Shown here one piece after another: positions 10,138 to 20,124 of a stretch of DNA of 64,000 nt; positions within the stretch are counted from its first letter, which is position 1; every line of letters starts with the position of its first letter. The notes under the pieces were generated by a model. That model was not told the DNA's origin, made no database searches, and worked only from the letters and a program-made list of their open reading frames with translations. This stretch comes from Liriodendron chinense (Eukaryota; Streptophyta; Magnoliopsida; Magnoliales; Magnoliaceae): positions 62,001 through 126,000 of the forward strand of contig ML058386.1 of the NCBI GenBank assembly GCA_003013855.2, read 5' to 3'. A program made the position numbers and the translations under genes.

Positions 10138-12307
10138 ATGGCTGGGAACTCTGACGAGACTACTGTCCCCCTTGGCGATGCCACTCCGGAGTCCTCTGCC
10201 TCCAGCAGTGCAAGGGTTTCGGCGGGGAGATACACAGCAGCCGGATATCCTTCCGTTTTATCGGAGGACCGGCTGGCTGAGCTACGGGAGAGATACCAAA
10301 TCCCTGACTCTGTAACTCTCCGCTTGCCCGGAGGTGGAGAAACACCCGACTCCCCCCCCAGGATGCGTAGCATTTTACGAGTACCAGCTCATCTTGGGGG
10401 TACGCCTTCCCCTCCATCCCTTTGTTCGCGATGTATTACGGTGTTACAAGATTGCCCCTGGGCAACTCATTGTGAACGGGTGGAGGGTGGTTTTGGGCTC
10501 CTTTGCCCTTTGGGCTCAGGCTGGCAACGGGGAACTCACGGCGGAGGAGTTCCTCCGTATGTTCCGCCTGAAGAAAGCTCCATCCAACGAAGGCTGGTAT
10601 TATTTATGTTACTGGCACCGGGATAACTTCGTGTTGGGTAAGCCCTCCTCGAACTATCCCGGCTGGAGGAAGCGGTGGTTCTATGCTTCCGGGAGCTGGG
10701 AGTCTGCCTCCTCCAGGGGTCCAGGAGTGACCCGATTTTTCTGTGAAGGTAGACATAATCCCGTATTGTGCAGTTTCCTTAGAATAATTTTTAGGGTTTT
10801 GCTTCGTTTGACCATTATTTGTGCTCGCAGGTATCCCGGCATTGCGGAAACCGAATTTGAAGGGTGGGATCAACGAGAAGATCGTCAGAGTGTATAAGGT
10901 GCCTGTCGGAGATAGGCATATCGAGGCTTGCTTATCTCCTTCGCGACTTGCAGCAGCAGGCCTCATATCCAGGAGAGAAGTCGAAATGACGAAGGCTGGA
11001 GAGAAGAGAGGCCTACTGCCCCGTCTGAAGGGCACAGGTTCCAAAAGGCAGAAGAGAACCCCTGCCGAACCGTCTCAATCTTCCATCCGCGCGGGCAGCG
11101 ATCAGCCTGCCCTTCCCGCGAGCATGGCGGGGGGCCCCAGCTGGGCCTACTATCCCTTCACTGGTGGTCGCACCTGGGCCACCAGTGATCAACATTGCAG
11201 ACAATTCCCCAGATGGGGTGGGGTCCAGCTGCCCCCCAGCTGAAGAGGCTCGAGAGCAGGTAGAGCCTCAAGAGCCAACTCCTGCTCGGGAACTGGTCCC
11301 AGCTGCCGAGCAGGGACCTGCTCGCGAGTCCATGCCTCCACCTCGCGAGCATACCGGTTTGGTCGTTGCCCAACCGTCTGGGAGCGGGACGTACTCGATT
11401 CCACGCCACCTCCACCCTGTGTGTAAGTTCTTGTTCGAGAACGTCCCGCCTCACGCCTTCGGCTCTCTCCCCGAGCCAAGCCCTGAGAACCTTATCCTTG
11501 AAGCGGGGATGAGGATGGTTCAGGTAAGACTTTGTCAAGATCTGTTTCGACCTGTTGATACGTTCCAGAAATCTTATATTTTTCATCTCTTTGCAGGGTT
11601 TAGATCTTATTCTGCGAACGAGGCGTGATATCGTTGCCGCCCGTCGCACGATAGAGGAGGCTGAGGGAAAGAGGACTGCCTTGGAAAAGGCAGTTCAAGG
11701 AAGAGATCAACTGCTCAAGGCTCGTGAGGCAGTGATCTCGAAGAGAGATGAGGAGAAAAAGATCCTCATTGAGAAGATCCAAGTCCTGACCGACAGGTAT
11801 CAGGCCTTAGACTCAGACTACGTGAAGCTCACGGGTCTGAAGGAGAAGGCAGAGAGAGAGAGGGAGATCTTCCGACAGGACAAGATCTCATTAGAGGAGC
11901 AATTCGCGGGAGCCAGGTCGCAGCTCAAGGAGGCCTACGACAACCTGACTAGGGAGCGCACCGCTCTTGCGCAGCTTAAGGACGACTCGATCCACTGGGA
12001 CGAGGAGAGAGTCGCCCTTGTAAAAATGCTCTCGGAGGAAGGTACTCGGGCAGTTTTCGAGTTCCGGACTTCGCAGCTGTATGACGATGAACGATATGAG
12101 TCATATGATGCTGGTCGAGACTTTGCACTGAGAGTAGTGCAACGAATGATCCCATCCTTCGATATGGGGGAATTCGGTCGAGTCGCGACCATCATAGCTG
12201 CAGAAGAGCAAGCTGCTGCCGAGAACGAGGTGACCGAAGCCAAGCAGGCTGGAGGGGCTCCTGAAATGGGCCCTGAAGTCGAGAGCGTGGCTCCTCCTAG
12301 CGATTGA
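10138..12307 (+). pseudogene. Antisense gene (aORF) of Tat element B, three exons, two frameshifts
   Basis: Starts MAGNSDETTVPLGD in a good context (CCCATGG). Exon 1 runs to 10748, with the conserved region LPLHPFVRDVLRCYKIAPGQ, WRVVLGSFALWAQ and KPSSNYPGWRKRWFY (Transposase_28-like). Intron 1 is 10749-10830 and intron 2 about 11524-11597, both GT..AG. Exon 2 is basic, then rich in Pro, Glu and Ala. Exon 3 (to 12307) is a long charged coiled coil, roughly 150 residues, ending VESVAPPSD. Two breaks are seen against the C copy: 2 nt missing in a C run at 10351-10359, and one additional nt between 11115 and 11160. The gene runs against pol and overlaps neither pol nor LTR. Such genes are known in Tat elements; their function is unknown. 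It is not a true transposase despite the Pfam name. Confidence 0.75.
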
Positions 12308-12916
12308 TTTCCTTTTATTTTCTTTTATACAAATGTATATGTAATCATCTGATTATTAATGAAAAGATGTTTTTGGAAGTGTCGCTGTTTCGTTGCTGTT
12401 CGCCCTTCATCTTTTATTTTTTGCTTGTTAATCTTGAATGGATTCGTCAGAGATGTGACCCTTTAATTCGAGCATGAGCTAAGCTGCTCGCGATCAGGAT
12501 GTGACCCCGTTCGCTGCCCTAATTTGGGCACGAGCTGTGGTGCTCGCATTTTGGAGTGCGATTCCTCCTCTCACCAATCGCGAGTAACTAACTCATGAAA
12601 AAATGAATTAGACTCAATCCGGGGGTCGTGAGACCATGTCCGCGTTGAGATAGACTGATCTATCGATTGAGATTTTGATTCTACCAAGGGTAGAAGATTG
12701 GTCAAGAGATGGTATTCATTCTCTTCGGGGCTGTTCAGGTCCATGAGAATGGAGAAGCGACCAACTAGTAATGATTTCAATCCTACCAAAGGTAGGCAAT
12801 TGGCCAAGAGGACGTGTAAGCACTCTTCAGGGCTATTCCGGTCCATATAAATGGAGTAGCGGCCAAAAGATATCTTCCACTTTATTCATAAGATGTTATG
12901 ATAAACTACATCGAAT
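12308..12916. other. Convergent spacer between aORF and pol of B
   Basis: About 600 bp without a gene, receiving the 3' ends of the antisense gene and of pol. AT-rich sequence with AATGAAA near 12357 may serve polyadenylation of the antisense transcript. It includes one copy of the GATAGACTGATCTATC palindrome unit (about 12590-12670), which is amplified to four copies in C, and two copies of a block with CTACCAAGGGTAG / CTACCAAAGGTAG. Confidence 0.6.
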
Positions 12917-15169
12917 CTAGGGGTAGTATCTTAGCAAATGCTCCACGTGCCAAGGGCGACGTACAGGCTTCCCTTGCATGTCTTCAAGATAATAAGTACC
13001 GGGTCGCACAACCCTAATAACCCGATACGGGCCTTCCCAATTCGGATCTAATGAACGAACAGGAATTCCAAGATTTCGCCTTAGAACCAAATCTCCGAAC
13101 TGGAAAGATCTAGGTCGAACCTTTGCATTCCGATAACGAGCAATACGTTGTTGATATGCCGCCACTCGTACTTGGGAAGCATTTCTTCGCTCTTCCAAGA
13201 GATCGAGATGAAGTCGGATATTTTCCTGATTGCTCGCGGGATCATACTGTTCGATCCGATATGAGGGCACTTGAATTTCCACTGGTACCACTGCGTCAAC
13301 ACCAAATGCTAAGGAGAAAGGAGTTTCACCTGTCGATGTACAAGCCGTGGTTCTATAGGCCCATAACACTTCTGGCAGAAGTTCTGGCCACATCCCTTTA
13401 CATTCACTTAGCTTGGTCTTTAAATGATGCTTTATAATTTTATTCACTGCCTCGACCTGCCCATTCGCCTGTGGATGATATGGAGAAGTGCGGAGATTAC
13501 GTATCTTCCATTTGTCGCAAAATTCATCAAAGGCTGCGTTGTCGAACTGCGTTCCGTTATCGGTAATTATGGTATGAGGAAGTCCGAAGCGACATATAAT
13601 ATTTCTCCACATAAACTTAGTAGTTTGTTTTTCAGTAATTTTGGCTAATGGTTCTGCCTCGGCCCATTTGGTGAAATAATCAACCGCCACGATCGCGAAC
13701 CTATTCTGTCCCTTTCCCATAGGTAAGGGACCGATGATATCGATCCCCCACTGAGCAAAAGGCCAAGGGCTGTCGACTGGGGTCATCCGCTCAGACGGTA
13801 CACGAGGTATAGGTTGATATCGTTGACACTTGTCACATTTTTTAGAAAATTCTATGGCGTCTGCTTTCATAGTAGGCCAATAATATCCTTGCCTCATCGC
13901 TTTATATGCTAGAGATCGCCCCCTGGGATGATTACCACATGCCCCCTGGTGTACTTCATCTAGAACACGATGTGCTTCTTCTGGGTGAAGACACCTCAAA
14001 TAAGGCAAGGAGAAGCTTTTTCGCAACAAGATTCCATCTTGTAAGGTGTACCTGGCAGCTCGAAGCTGAATTTGTCTTGCAGCTTTCTTATTTTCTGGTA
14101 GGTATCCATCTCTGAGATAAAGGATGATAGGATCCATCCAGCATGGAGACGATTGTACCGATATAACTTGCTCGGGAGTCACTTGATCGATACTCAAATG
14201 TTGACGGTGCTCGATGGGGATCGAATGCGATAGTTCTGATTCTGGTGCAGAAGCGAGTTTTGCCAAGGAATCGGCCAGTTGGTTCTGCTCGCGAGGGATA
14301 TGGAATATTTTGTAAGTCTTCAGTTTGGCGAGCAGGATGAGGACACGAGACTTGTATAAGGCCATTCTTTCTTCTTTGGTTTCGAATTCGCCAAGAACTT
14401 GGTTGACAATGAGCTGGGAGTCGCTATGAATTATCAAATTCTGGACGGCGAGGACAACAGCTAGCTCGAGGCCAACAATAAGGGCCTCATATTCTGCTTC
14501 ATTATTGGAGACACGTGATTCAAAACGCAGAGCGTATTGAAAATGCGACCCGTCTGGAGCCACTAAAATCAGGCCCGCCCCACTGCCACTGGCCCGTGAC
14601 GACCCGTCCACAAAGAGCGACCAAGAAGTCTGGTCGCTTGTCATGACGCTATCTTCAGAAGAATATGTAAATTCGGCGATGAAGTCAGCCACGGCCTGGC
14701 CCTTTACTGCGGTCCTAGGACAGAATGAAATATCATGCTCGCTGATCTCGACCGCCCATTTAGTTAAGCGCCCGGAAGCCTCAGGCTTTTGAAGGACTTG
14801 ACGTAGTGGATGATTTGTTGGTACTAAAATAGCATGGGCTTGAAAGTATGGTCGCAGTTTTCGAGCTGCCGTGATTAAGGCTAGGGCCAGTTTCTCCAAA
14901 TCAGAATACCTAGTTTCTGCATCAACCATTGCTCGACTGATATAATAAACGGGCCTTTGCACCCCGGAATCTTCTCTTATTAAAGCGGCACTAACGGCCG
15001 TGGAAGACACAGATAAATAAAGAATGAGTTGCTCATGTGCCACAGGTTTAGATAAAATGGGGGGAGCGCTCATATATTGCTTTAGTTGTTGAAAAGCTTC
15101 TTCACATTGAGGTGTCCACTTCCAATCAGACTTGCCGTTGCACGAAGGAGTTTGAAGAAGGGCAGGCAC
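12917..15169 (-). CDS. pol: Element B pol, downstream half: tandem RNase H and integrase
   Basis: Continuation of the polyprotein after the 1-nt frameshift; the first residues are out-of-frame. First comes the RT-linked RNase H-like domain (LILYLSVSSTAVSAALIRED to about residue 150). A second RNase H follows at about residues 184-310, with FVDGSSRASG, NNEAEYEALIVGLELA, HSDSQLIVNQ and QNQLADSLAKLA giving the D, E, D, D pattern. This double arrangement marks the Tat lineage. Integrase: zinc region VHQGACGNHP and CDKCQRY; catalytic D in WGIDIIGP (about 472), D in TDNGTQF (about 535) and E in GQVEAVNK (about 570), giving D,D-35-E. The C-terminal WEGPYRVIRVVRPGTYYL resembles the usual integrase tail. 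No stop codon interrupts it. Confidence 0.92.
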   Translation of the reverse strand: MPALLQTPSCNGKSDWKWTPQCEEAFQQLKQYMSAPPILSKPVAHEQLILYLSVSSTAVSAALIREDSGVQRPVYYISRAMVDAETRYSDLEKLALALITAARKLRPYFQAHAILVPTNHPLRQVLQKPEASGRLTKWAVEISEHDISFCPRTAVKGQAVADFIAEFTYSSEDSVMTSDQTSWSLFVDGSSRASGSGAGLILVAPDGSHFQYALRFESRVSNNEAEYEALIVGLELAVVLAVQNLIIHSDSQLIVNQVLGEFETKEERMALYKSRVLILLAKLKTYKIFHIPREQNQLADSLAKLASAPESELSHSIPIEHRQHLSIDQVTPEQVISVQSSPCWMDPIILYLRDGYLPENKKAARQIQLRAARYTLQDGILLRKSFSLPYLRCLHPEEAHRVLDEVHQGACGNHPRGRSLAYKAMRQGYYWPTMKADAIEFSKKCDKCQRYQPIPRVPSERMTPVDSPWPFAQWGIDIIGPLPMGKGQNRFAIVAVDYFTKWAEAEPLAKITEKQTTKFMWRNIICRFGLPHTIITDNGTQFDNAAFDEFCDKWKIRNLRTSPYHPQANGQVEAVNKIIKHHLKTKLSECKGMWPELLPEVLWAYRTTACTSTGETPFSLAFGVDAVVPVEIQVPSYRIEQYDPASNQENIRLHLDLLEERRNASQVRVAAYQQRIARYRNAKVRPRSFQFGDLVLRRNLGIPVRSLDPNWEGPYRVIRVVRPGTYYLEDMQGKPVRRPWHVEHLLRYYP

Positions 15170-18100
15170 TTGTCGGATGCTCGCGAGATGAACCTGTTCA
15201 ATGATGCGATGCGACCAGCTAGACGCTGAACGTCCTTCAGAGTCACTGGGGATTTCATCTCTAGCAATGCTTTAATCTTTTTGGGATTCGCCTCAATTCC
15301 ACGTTGGCCAACCATGAACCCAAGAAATTTCCCTGCAGATACTCCAAACGCACATTTTTCTGGATTTAATTTCATCTGATACTTCCTCATCAGATCAAAG
15401 GCTTCTCGAAGATCAGGAATGTGGTCATCTTCATCGATGCTTTTCACAAGCATATCGTCAACATAAACTTCCATGTTCCTACCGATTTGAGCAGCGAATA
15501 TTTTGTTGACAAGACGCTGATAAGTGGCCCCTGCATTTTTGAGACCAAACAGCATTACCTGGTAGCAATATAGTCCTCGATCTGTGATGAAGGCAGTATG
15601 TTGGCCATCAGGTGGATGCATCATAATCTGGTTGTAACCAGAGTAAGCATCCATAAAACTGAGGAGGGCGTGTCCAGCTGTCGAGTCGACCAACTGGTCG
15701 ATTCGTGGTGTCGGGAAGCTATCTTTGGGACATGCTTTGTTTAAGTCTGAATAATCGACGCACATCCTCCATTTGCCATTAGCTTTCCGGACGAGAACTA
15801 CGTTGGCGACCCACTGTGGGTAGTCAACTTCTTTTATGAAATTTGCCGCGAGCAGCTTCTCAACTTCAGTTTTGATCGCCATTTGTCTTTCTGCAGTGAA
15901 GGCACGTCGACGCTGATGTACGGGTTTATGCTTCGGGTCAATGTTGAGACGATGTACGATGACATCAGGATCGATGCCCGGCATATCTTTATGAGACCAA
16001 GCAAACACGTCCTGGTATTCAGTGAGGAAACGGATCAAATCTTCGCGGTGGATACTGTTTAAGGAGGAACCGATATACACGATCTTAGACTGGTCGTCTT
16101 CGGTCAAGCGAATCGCCACTGTTTCCTCCCCTGGAGTTCCTGATTTCAGAGCACTTTCCCTTGGATCCAACGCGGTGGCGAGAACGTCGGATGATCCTTG
16201 AACTATTTCCATGACAGGTGTCGCTTGAGCCTTCTTTCGATCTTGGAGGGCTATCTGGTAACAGGACCGTGCCTCCTGCTGACTTCCTCGCACGACCCCT
16301 ATGCCATTTGGGGTCGGAAATTTAACGCATAAATATGAAGGGTGCAAGGCCGCTCCAACCTTAGTTAGAGACGGTCTCCCCAAGATGGCGTTATATGCTG
16401 ATTTTCGATCCACGACGAGGAAGCTTACGAAGACGGTGGTCTTCGCTGGACTCTCCCCAAAGGTGACTGGGAGATCGATACTTCCTTCAGGTGTCACCAC
16501 TTCTCCTCCAAAGCCGACAAGAGGGGTCGATACTGGCTTGAGGAGGTTTCTGGCAAGTGCCATCTTGTCGAAAGCCTCCAAATACAGAATATCGGCCGAG
16601 CTACCTGTATCCACCATAATTCGATGAGTCAGATAATTTGATACCTTCAGTGTGACTACGATGGAATCTTCATGAGGGAAATGAATTCCCGCTGCATCTT
16701 CGAGGGTGAAAGAAATTGGGGGAGGGCTAGCCTTCAAAGAGTTGGACGTTTGTTCCAGCCAATAGATCTGCTGGGGTTCTTTGGACGCCTTTCGGGCGTA
16801 TGCCTTTCTTGAAGCTTGAGAGTCACCCCCGCAAGCTGGACCCCCGACGATAGTGCGAATTTCTCCTGTGGGCTCAGCATCCTCTTGGTCTGTTTGATGA
16901 TGAGACGGTTCCTTTTGGCGAGATGAGGTCTTCGCCCTTTCTGGTGACCTATTTTTACGAGCAACATAATCCTGGAGATGGCCTTTTCGAATAAGAGCTT
17001 CGATATGGTCTCGTAGGGAGATACAGTCCTGGGTCCTATGCCCGTGATCTTTGTGGAAGTAACAGAACTTACTCTTATCTCTCTTCTCGGGATCGGATTT
17101 AATCTTTGCAGGCCACTTCACATATGGCTTGTGTTTTATCTCCATTAGAACCTTTTCAGGAGACCGATTAAGAGGAGTGTAATTATGATATTTACCAGAG
17201 TAAGGCTTCCTGGGAGAACGATCGCGCTGATCGCGATGGTATTTTTTATCTGTAGAAGTTCCTTCTGGCTTGCGTTTCTTACTTTGTACTCCATGGCGTG
17301 TCAATGCGACTTCTTCTGCATTGATATATTTCTGAGCTTTGGCTTGGAATTCCGCCATAGTTTTCGGCGGGCTCTTATCTAAGGCAAACCTAAATTTCTC
17401 GCTCGTTATTCCAGCAATGAGGGCTGTGAGACCCTTTTCTTCAGTGTAACCCTCGGTTTGAACGGCTTTGGCAGTGAACCGTACTGTGAACTCTTTTATT
17501 GTCTCCCCATGTTGCTGTTTCAGATTCATCAGATGGGAGGCTGGCTTTTTAATGCGAATACTTCCCATGAATTGAGAAAGAAATATCTCCGATAATTGGG
17601 AAAAGGAACTGATGGAAAGTGGCTTTAACCCCCGAAACCACGTACGAGCCGCTTCCTTCAATGTAAGGGGAAAAGCCCTACACATGATTTCTGAACCATG
17701 TCCCTCCAACTCCATGAGGGACCTATATGTTTCCAGATGTTCCAGAGGATCGCCAATGCCTGTATACGGAGCGATAACAGGCGTTCGATACTTTCTGGGC
17801 AACGGGGCTTCCATGACCTCGCTTGTGAAGGGAGATTCAGATTGATGTATTGCCGCCATGACAGCAGATGGCCGATTTGCCTGGTATCTCTGCTCCATGA
17901 CATCAAAACGGTCTTGTATTCTTTTGAGATCTCCTTCCCATGGCAAGGTATAGCTAGACGTTTCGGTGGTGGAGCCTTGCGGTTGAGGTTGTCGAGACGA
18001 ACTGGAATGTATAGAATGTGGAGACGGCACAGGGGGATGGCCGCCAAGTGGTGGGACCTGTGGTTCATCCATAGAATGCCTGGAAGCAACTGGTATGGGT

Positions 18101-18423
18101 GGCGGTGGTAACCCTTCGGAGGGTTGTCTTTGCGGTTCAGGGAAGTGCTGATCAAGTCGATTTGACAGTGCCTGAACTCCGGTGTTTAGAGTTAGGAGAG
18201 TGTTCCCGAGGAATCGTAGGACATCATCCTGATTTCCAGAGGCCTCCAATAATGGATTTGTTGATGGCATATTTGGGGCTCCTTGAGGGATATCCGTCGG
18301 AACAGGTGGGAGGGCAGGTGTGGATTCCGTCTCACCGGGCGGAGGTGGTTCCTGCCTCGAAGTTGAAGGATGAACTGTCTTTTTAGGAGGCATCACCGAA
18401 GGATTTTGATCGGTGGTTAACAC
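15082..18423 (-). CDS. gag-pol: Element B gag-protease-reverse transcriptase
   Basis: 1113 codons. The better start is probably the second Met (MPPKK, about 18393), since that is the start in C. The N-terminus is Pro-rich. The capsid-like gag core is at about residues 205-400 (TGIGDPLEHLETYRSLMELE, KEFTVRFTAKAVQTEGY). A zinc knuckle near 455 reads CYFHKDHGHRTQDC, that is C-X2-H-X4-H-X4-C. Protease has VDTGSSADILYLEAF near 600. RT has FMDAYSGYNQIMMHPPD, GLKNAGATYQRLV and the catalytic YVDDM near 983; VMLFGLKN has Leu where C has Pro. The frame is lost near 15133, where one nt is missing relative to C, so translation would end at 15082 without RNase H and integrase. Apart from that it is open. 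Confidence 0.93.
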   Translation of the reverse strand: MLTTDQNPSVMPPKKTVHPSTSRQEPPPPGETESTPALPPVPTDIPQGAPNMPSTNPLLEASGNQDDVLRFLGNTLLTLNTGVQALSNRLDQHFPEPQRQPSEGLPPPPIPVASRHSMDEPQVPPLGGHPPVPSPHSIHSSSSRQPQPQGSTTETSSYTLPWEGDLKRIQDRFDVMEQRYQANRPSAVMAAIHQSESPFTSEVMEAPLPRKYRTPVIAPYTGIGDPLEHLETYRSLMELEGHGSEIMCRAFPLTLKEAARTWFRGLKPLSISSFSQLSEIFLSQFMGSIRIKKPASHLMNLKQQHGETIKEFTVRFTAKAVQTEGYTEEKGLTALIAGITSEKFRFALDKSPPKTMAEFQAKAQKYINAEEVALTRHGVQSKKRKPEGTSTDKKYHRDQRDRSPRKPYSGKYHNYTPLNRSPEKVLMEIKHKPYVKWPAKIKSDPEKRDKSKFCYFHKDHGHRTQDCISLRDHIEALIRKGHLQDYVARKNRSPERAKTSSRQKEPSHHQTDQEDAEPTGEIRTIVGGPACGGDSQASRKAYARKASKEPQQIYWLEQTSNSLKASPPPISFTLEDAAGIHFPHEDSIVVTLKVSNYLTHRIMVDTGSSADILYLEAFDKMALARNLLKPVSTPLVGFGGEVVTPEGSIDLPVTFGESPAKTTVFVSFLVVDRKSAYNAILGRPSLTKVGAALHPSYLCVKFPTPNGIGVVRGSQQEARSCYQIALQDRKKAQATPVMEIVQGSSDVLATALDPRESALKSGTPGEETVAIRLTEDDQSKIVYIGSSLNSIHREDLIRFLTEYQDVFAWSHKDMPGIDPDVIVHRLNIDPKHKPVHQRRRAFTAERQMAIKTEVEKLLAANFIKEVDYPQWVANVVLVRKANGKWRMCVDYSDLNKACPKDSFPTPRIDQLVDSTAGHALLSFMDAYSGYNQIMMHPPDGQHTAFITDRGLYCYQVMLFGLKNAGATYQRLVNKIFAAQIGRNMEVYVDDMLVKSIDEDDHIPDLREAFDLMRKYQMKLNPEKCAFGVSAGKFLGFMVGQRGIEANPKKIKALLEMKSPVTLKDVQRLAGRIASLNRFISRASDKCLPFFKLLRATASLIGSGHLNVKKLFNN

Positions 18424-18446
18424 GATTGATTTTGATGATCAAGTCT

Positions 18447-18464
18447 TTCCCACAGACGGCGCCA
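18447..18464 (-). other. Primer binding site, element B
   Basis: Minus-strand TGGCGCCGTCTGTGGGAA, three nt inside the 5' LTR end. The identical site follows the 5' LTR of C. This motif is common just after the LTR in plant Tat elements; I do not assign the tRNA. Confidence 0.8.
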
Positions 18465-18467
18465 AAC

Positions 18468-19383
18468 TGTTAATGTCAGATTTTGTAACGAGATCCTCTG
18501 GCTTTTCTCCTTCGCTCCAGGAGGGATTTCCACCACCAAACCTGAAGCAAGACAGCGAATAAGGGTGGCTGGGGACCAGCCGTTAGCCCTCCGACGCTTA
18601 AGTTAGGCCACAGAAGAGAAGCCAAGCAAAACGGGACCAAGATTGAATGATGAGTACGTACCTCCTCTTCAAGGGAGCCATCCCCTTATATAGATCTGAA
18701 ACAATCCAATCTGTTACGTGAGATGTCGAAATCCCGTTGATGTCGCATACGATACTGAGAATCCGCTGATTTCATGGGATAAGATCCTATCTTTTTAGTC
18801 AGATCCAACCCAATGATTTATTCCAACAATCACGCCCCTAGATGGTAATCCCTTGAAATCCGGCTGGATCCGGCCGGAAGCCATAGTTGGAGTCATAGCC
18901 TCCGAAAAGGAAGGAGACGCCCGTAGCTGGGAGTCATGGCCTCCGAAAAGGAAGGAGACGCCCGTAGCTGGGAGTCATGGCCTCCGAAAAGGAAGGAGAC
19001 GCCCGTAGTAAAGCTGCTCGCAGGTTAAAATGTGGTCGCGAGTCCAAGTACATATTTTGGGTGTAATGTCTTTCAACGACTTGTGAGAAGGTCTGCTCGC
19101 GGATTGAGCTTTGCCGTATTTGACTATCGGTTATGAAGACTCGGGACTTGCGAATAGCTGCTCCGTATTTTTCAATCTATGACTCTTGATCAGGTGATCT
19201 CGAGAGTCGAATGGACGTCCCGCACCTATCAAACATTCGACTCTCGATCAGCTAATCTCGAGAGTCGAATGGACGTCTCGTACCTATCCAACATTCGACT
19301 CTCGATCAGATAATCTCGAGAGTCGAATGGACGTTCTGGGCATTTCCGTGTGAAATCTTATCTCCATCATTTTGCCTATAACA
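18468..19383 (-). repeat. 5' LTR of element B
   Basis: 916 bp, TGTTAATG...TATAACA on the plus strand. The TATA box (minus-strand TATATAA) is at 18686-18692. Three 41-bp units at 18886-19008 and the hairpin array at about 19181-19330. TSD CCCAA follows. Confidence 0.95.
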
Positions 19384-19775
19384 CCCAAGGCCTGAGCATT
19401 GTTGTGGGAATTGAATCAATGAATAAGCAACTGTTTTAGACAATTGTTGATTGAACCGCTCTATATTCCAATCAGATAGAGATATGACTTCGATTCTGAT
19501 TGAGTTATGAGAGACCTAGTTGTGTTGATGCATTGAAACTTATAAAAAGTGGATCCTTGGCGTTCTAGTGCCTTTTTAGATTGATATTACCTTACACTTT
19601 CACTGTTTAAACTCAAATCACTATTTTTCAGCTTTAGTTCTTAATAGGATCTCTATTATAAGTTGTTTTAGATAAATTCTGAGAATACTCATATATAAAT
19701 CTCTGTGGGAACGATACTCGGTCTTTTCGAATTATTACTACTTCGCAACCCTATAGTTGGGGAGTGAACAAGCTC

Positions 19776-20124
19776 GTAGATATTTCTTTTCAGTTTTATT
19801 TGCTTAATTGTCTGACACAATTTTCTGGAATAGGAATGGTGCCAAAAGCAGTGTCAAAGATCTAAAAAATCCCTTCCTACGTCTTCAAGCATGGGAAGAC
19901 TTCCAAGCCTCCGAGGAAGAAAATGGCCTCGTTTGAGCCCTCGAGGCAGCAACAACTCCCCTAGTCCTTCGTATGTGGGACTGGGCAACCTATTGATTCG
20001 AGCTCCCCTGTTAGGGTCGAGCCGCTGGCGCCGCGACCTCCAGTTGTAAAGGTACCAGAGACTTCTGATGCACGAACTGAGCCGGTTGCGGTGGAGCGTC
20101 TTGCAACCTGTGCCAGCTCGTCAG
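19776..20124 (+). pseudogene. Relic L: middle piece of antisense gene
   Basis: Sequence between the right TSD of A and the left TSD of solo LTR Q. It corresponds to the variable Pro/Ala-rich middle exon of the aORF; short frames such as VEPLAPRPPVVKVPETSD can be read, with stops. Its downstream continuation is at 21948. No independent gene is seen. The assignment rests on position and on the pieces either side. Confidence 0.5.

Larger units (their letters stand above)
8758..19383 (-). mobile_element. Element B: Tat-type Ty3/gypsy retrotransposon, nearly intact
   Basis: Flanked by CCCAA at 8753-8757 and 19384-19388, inside the 3' LTR of A. Read on the minus strand: 5' LTR 19383-18468, primer site, gag-protease-RT (18423-15082), RNase H-integrase (15169-12917), antisense gene on the plus strand (10138-12307), purine tract, 3' LTR 9714-8758. 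Total 10626 bp. Two RNase H-like domains in tandem plus an antisense gene between pol and 3' LTR place it in the Tat lineage (established for Grande, Retand, RIRE2 and relatives). The two LTRs differ by about five substitutions and one 41-bp repeat unit. The only break seen in gag-pol is a 1-nt frameshift near 15133. Confidence 0.93.
487..19770 (+). mobile_element. Element A: pol-less Athila-type Ty3/gypsy retrotransposon, with nested B and a hAT-like MITE
   Basis: Both ends are flanked by the 5-bp duplication AGCTC (482-486 and 19771-19775). Order: 5' LTR 487-2111, tRNA-Asp-type primer site at 2118, leader, gag-protease frame 2733-5589, 3' non-coding block, purine tract, 3' LTR from 6753. 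The 3' LTR is split by a hAT-like MITE and by Tat element B. The internal part (2112-6752, about 4.64 kb) has no reverse transcriptase, RNase H or integrase. K (35471-46476) has the same layout and nearly the same internal length, so the loss of pol is a family trait and not damage to this copy. Transposition must have used enzymes from a related element such as H or J (inference). Confidence 0.9.
6753..19770 (+). repeat. 3' LTR of element A, split by a MITE and by element B
   Basis: LTR pieces are 6753-7204, 8010-8757 and 19389-19770; they match the 5' LTR in order. Removing B, the MITE and both duplications leaves about 1.6 kb, as in the 5' LTR. The first dinucleotide is TC instead of TG (TCTTGAGCTC against TGTTGAGCTC). 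The end is GAGTGAACA followed by TSD AGCTC. Confidence 0.9.

Noticed and set aside
10138..12307. A captured cellular gene or a true DNA transposase
   Set aside because: The same gene sits at the same place in C and in relic L, and antisense genes of this kind are known in Tat elements. No catalytic transposase residues are visible.
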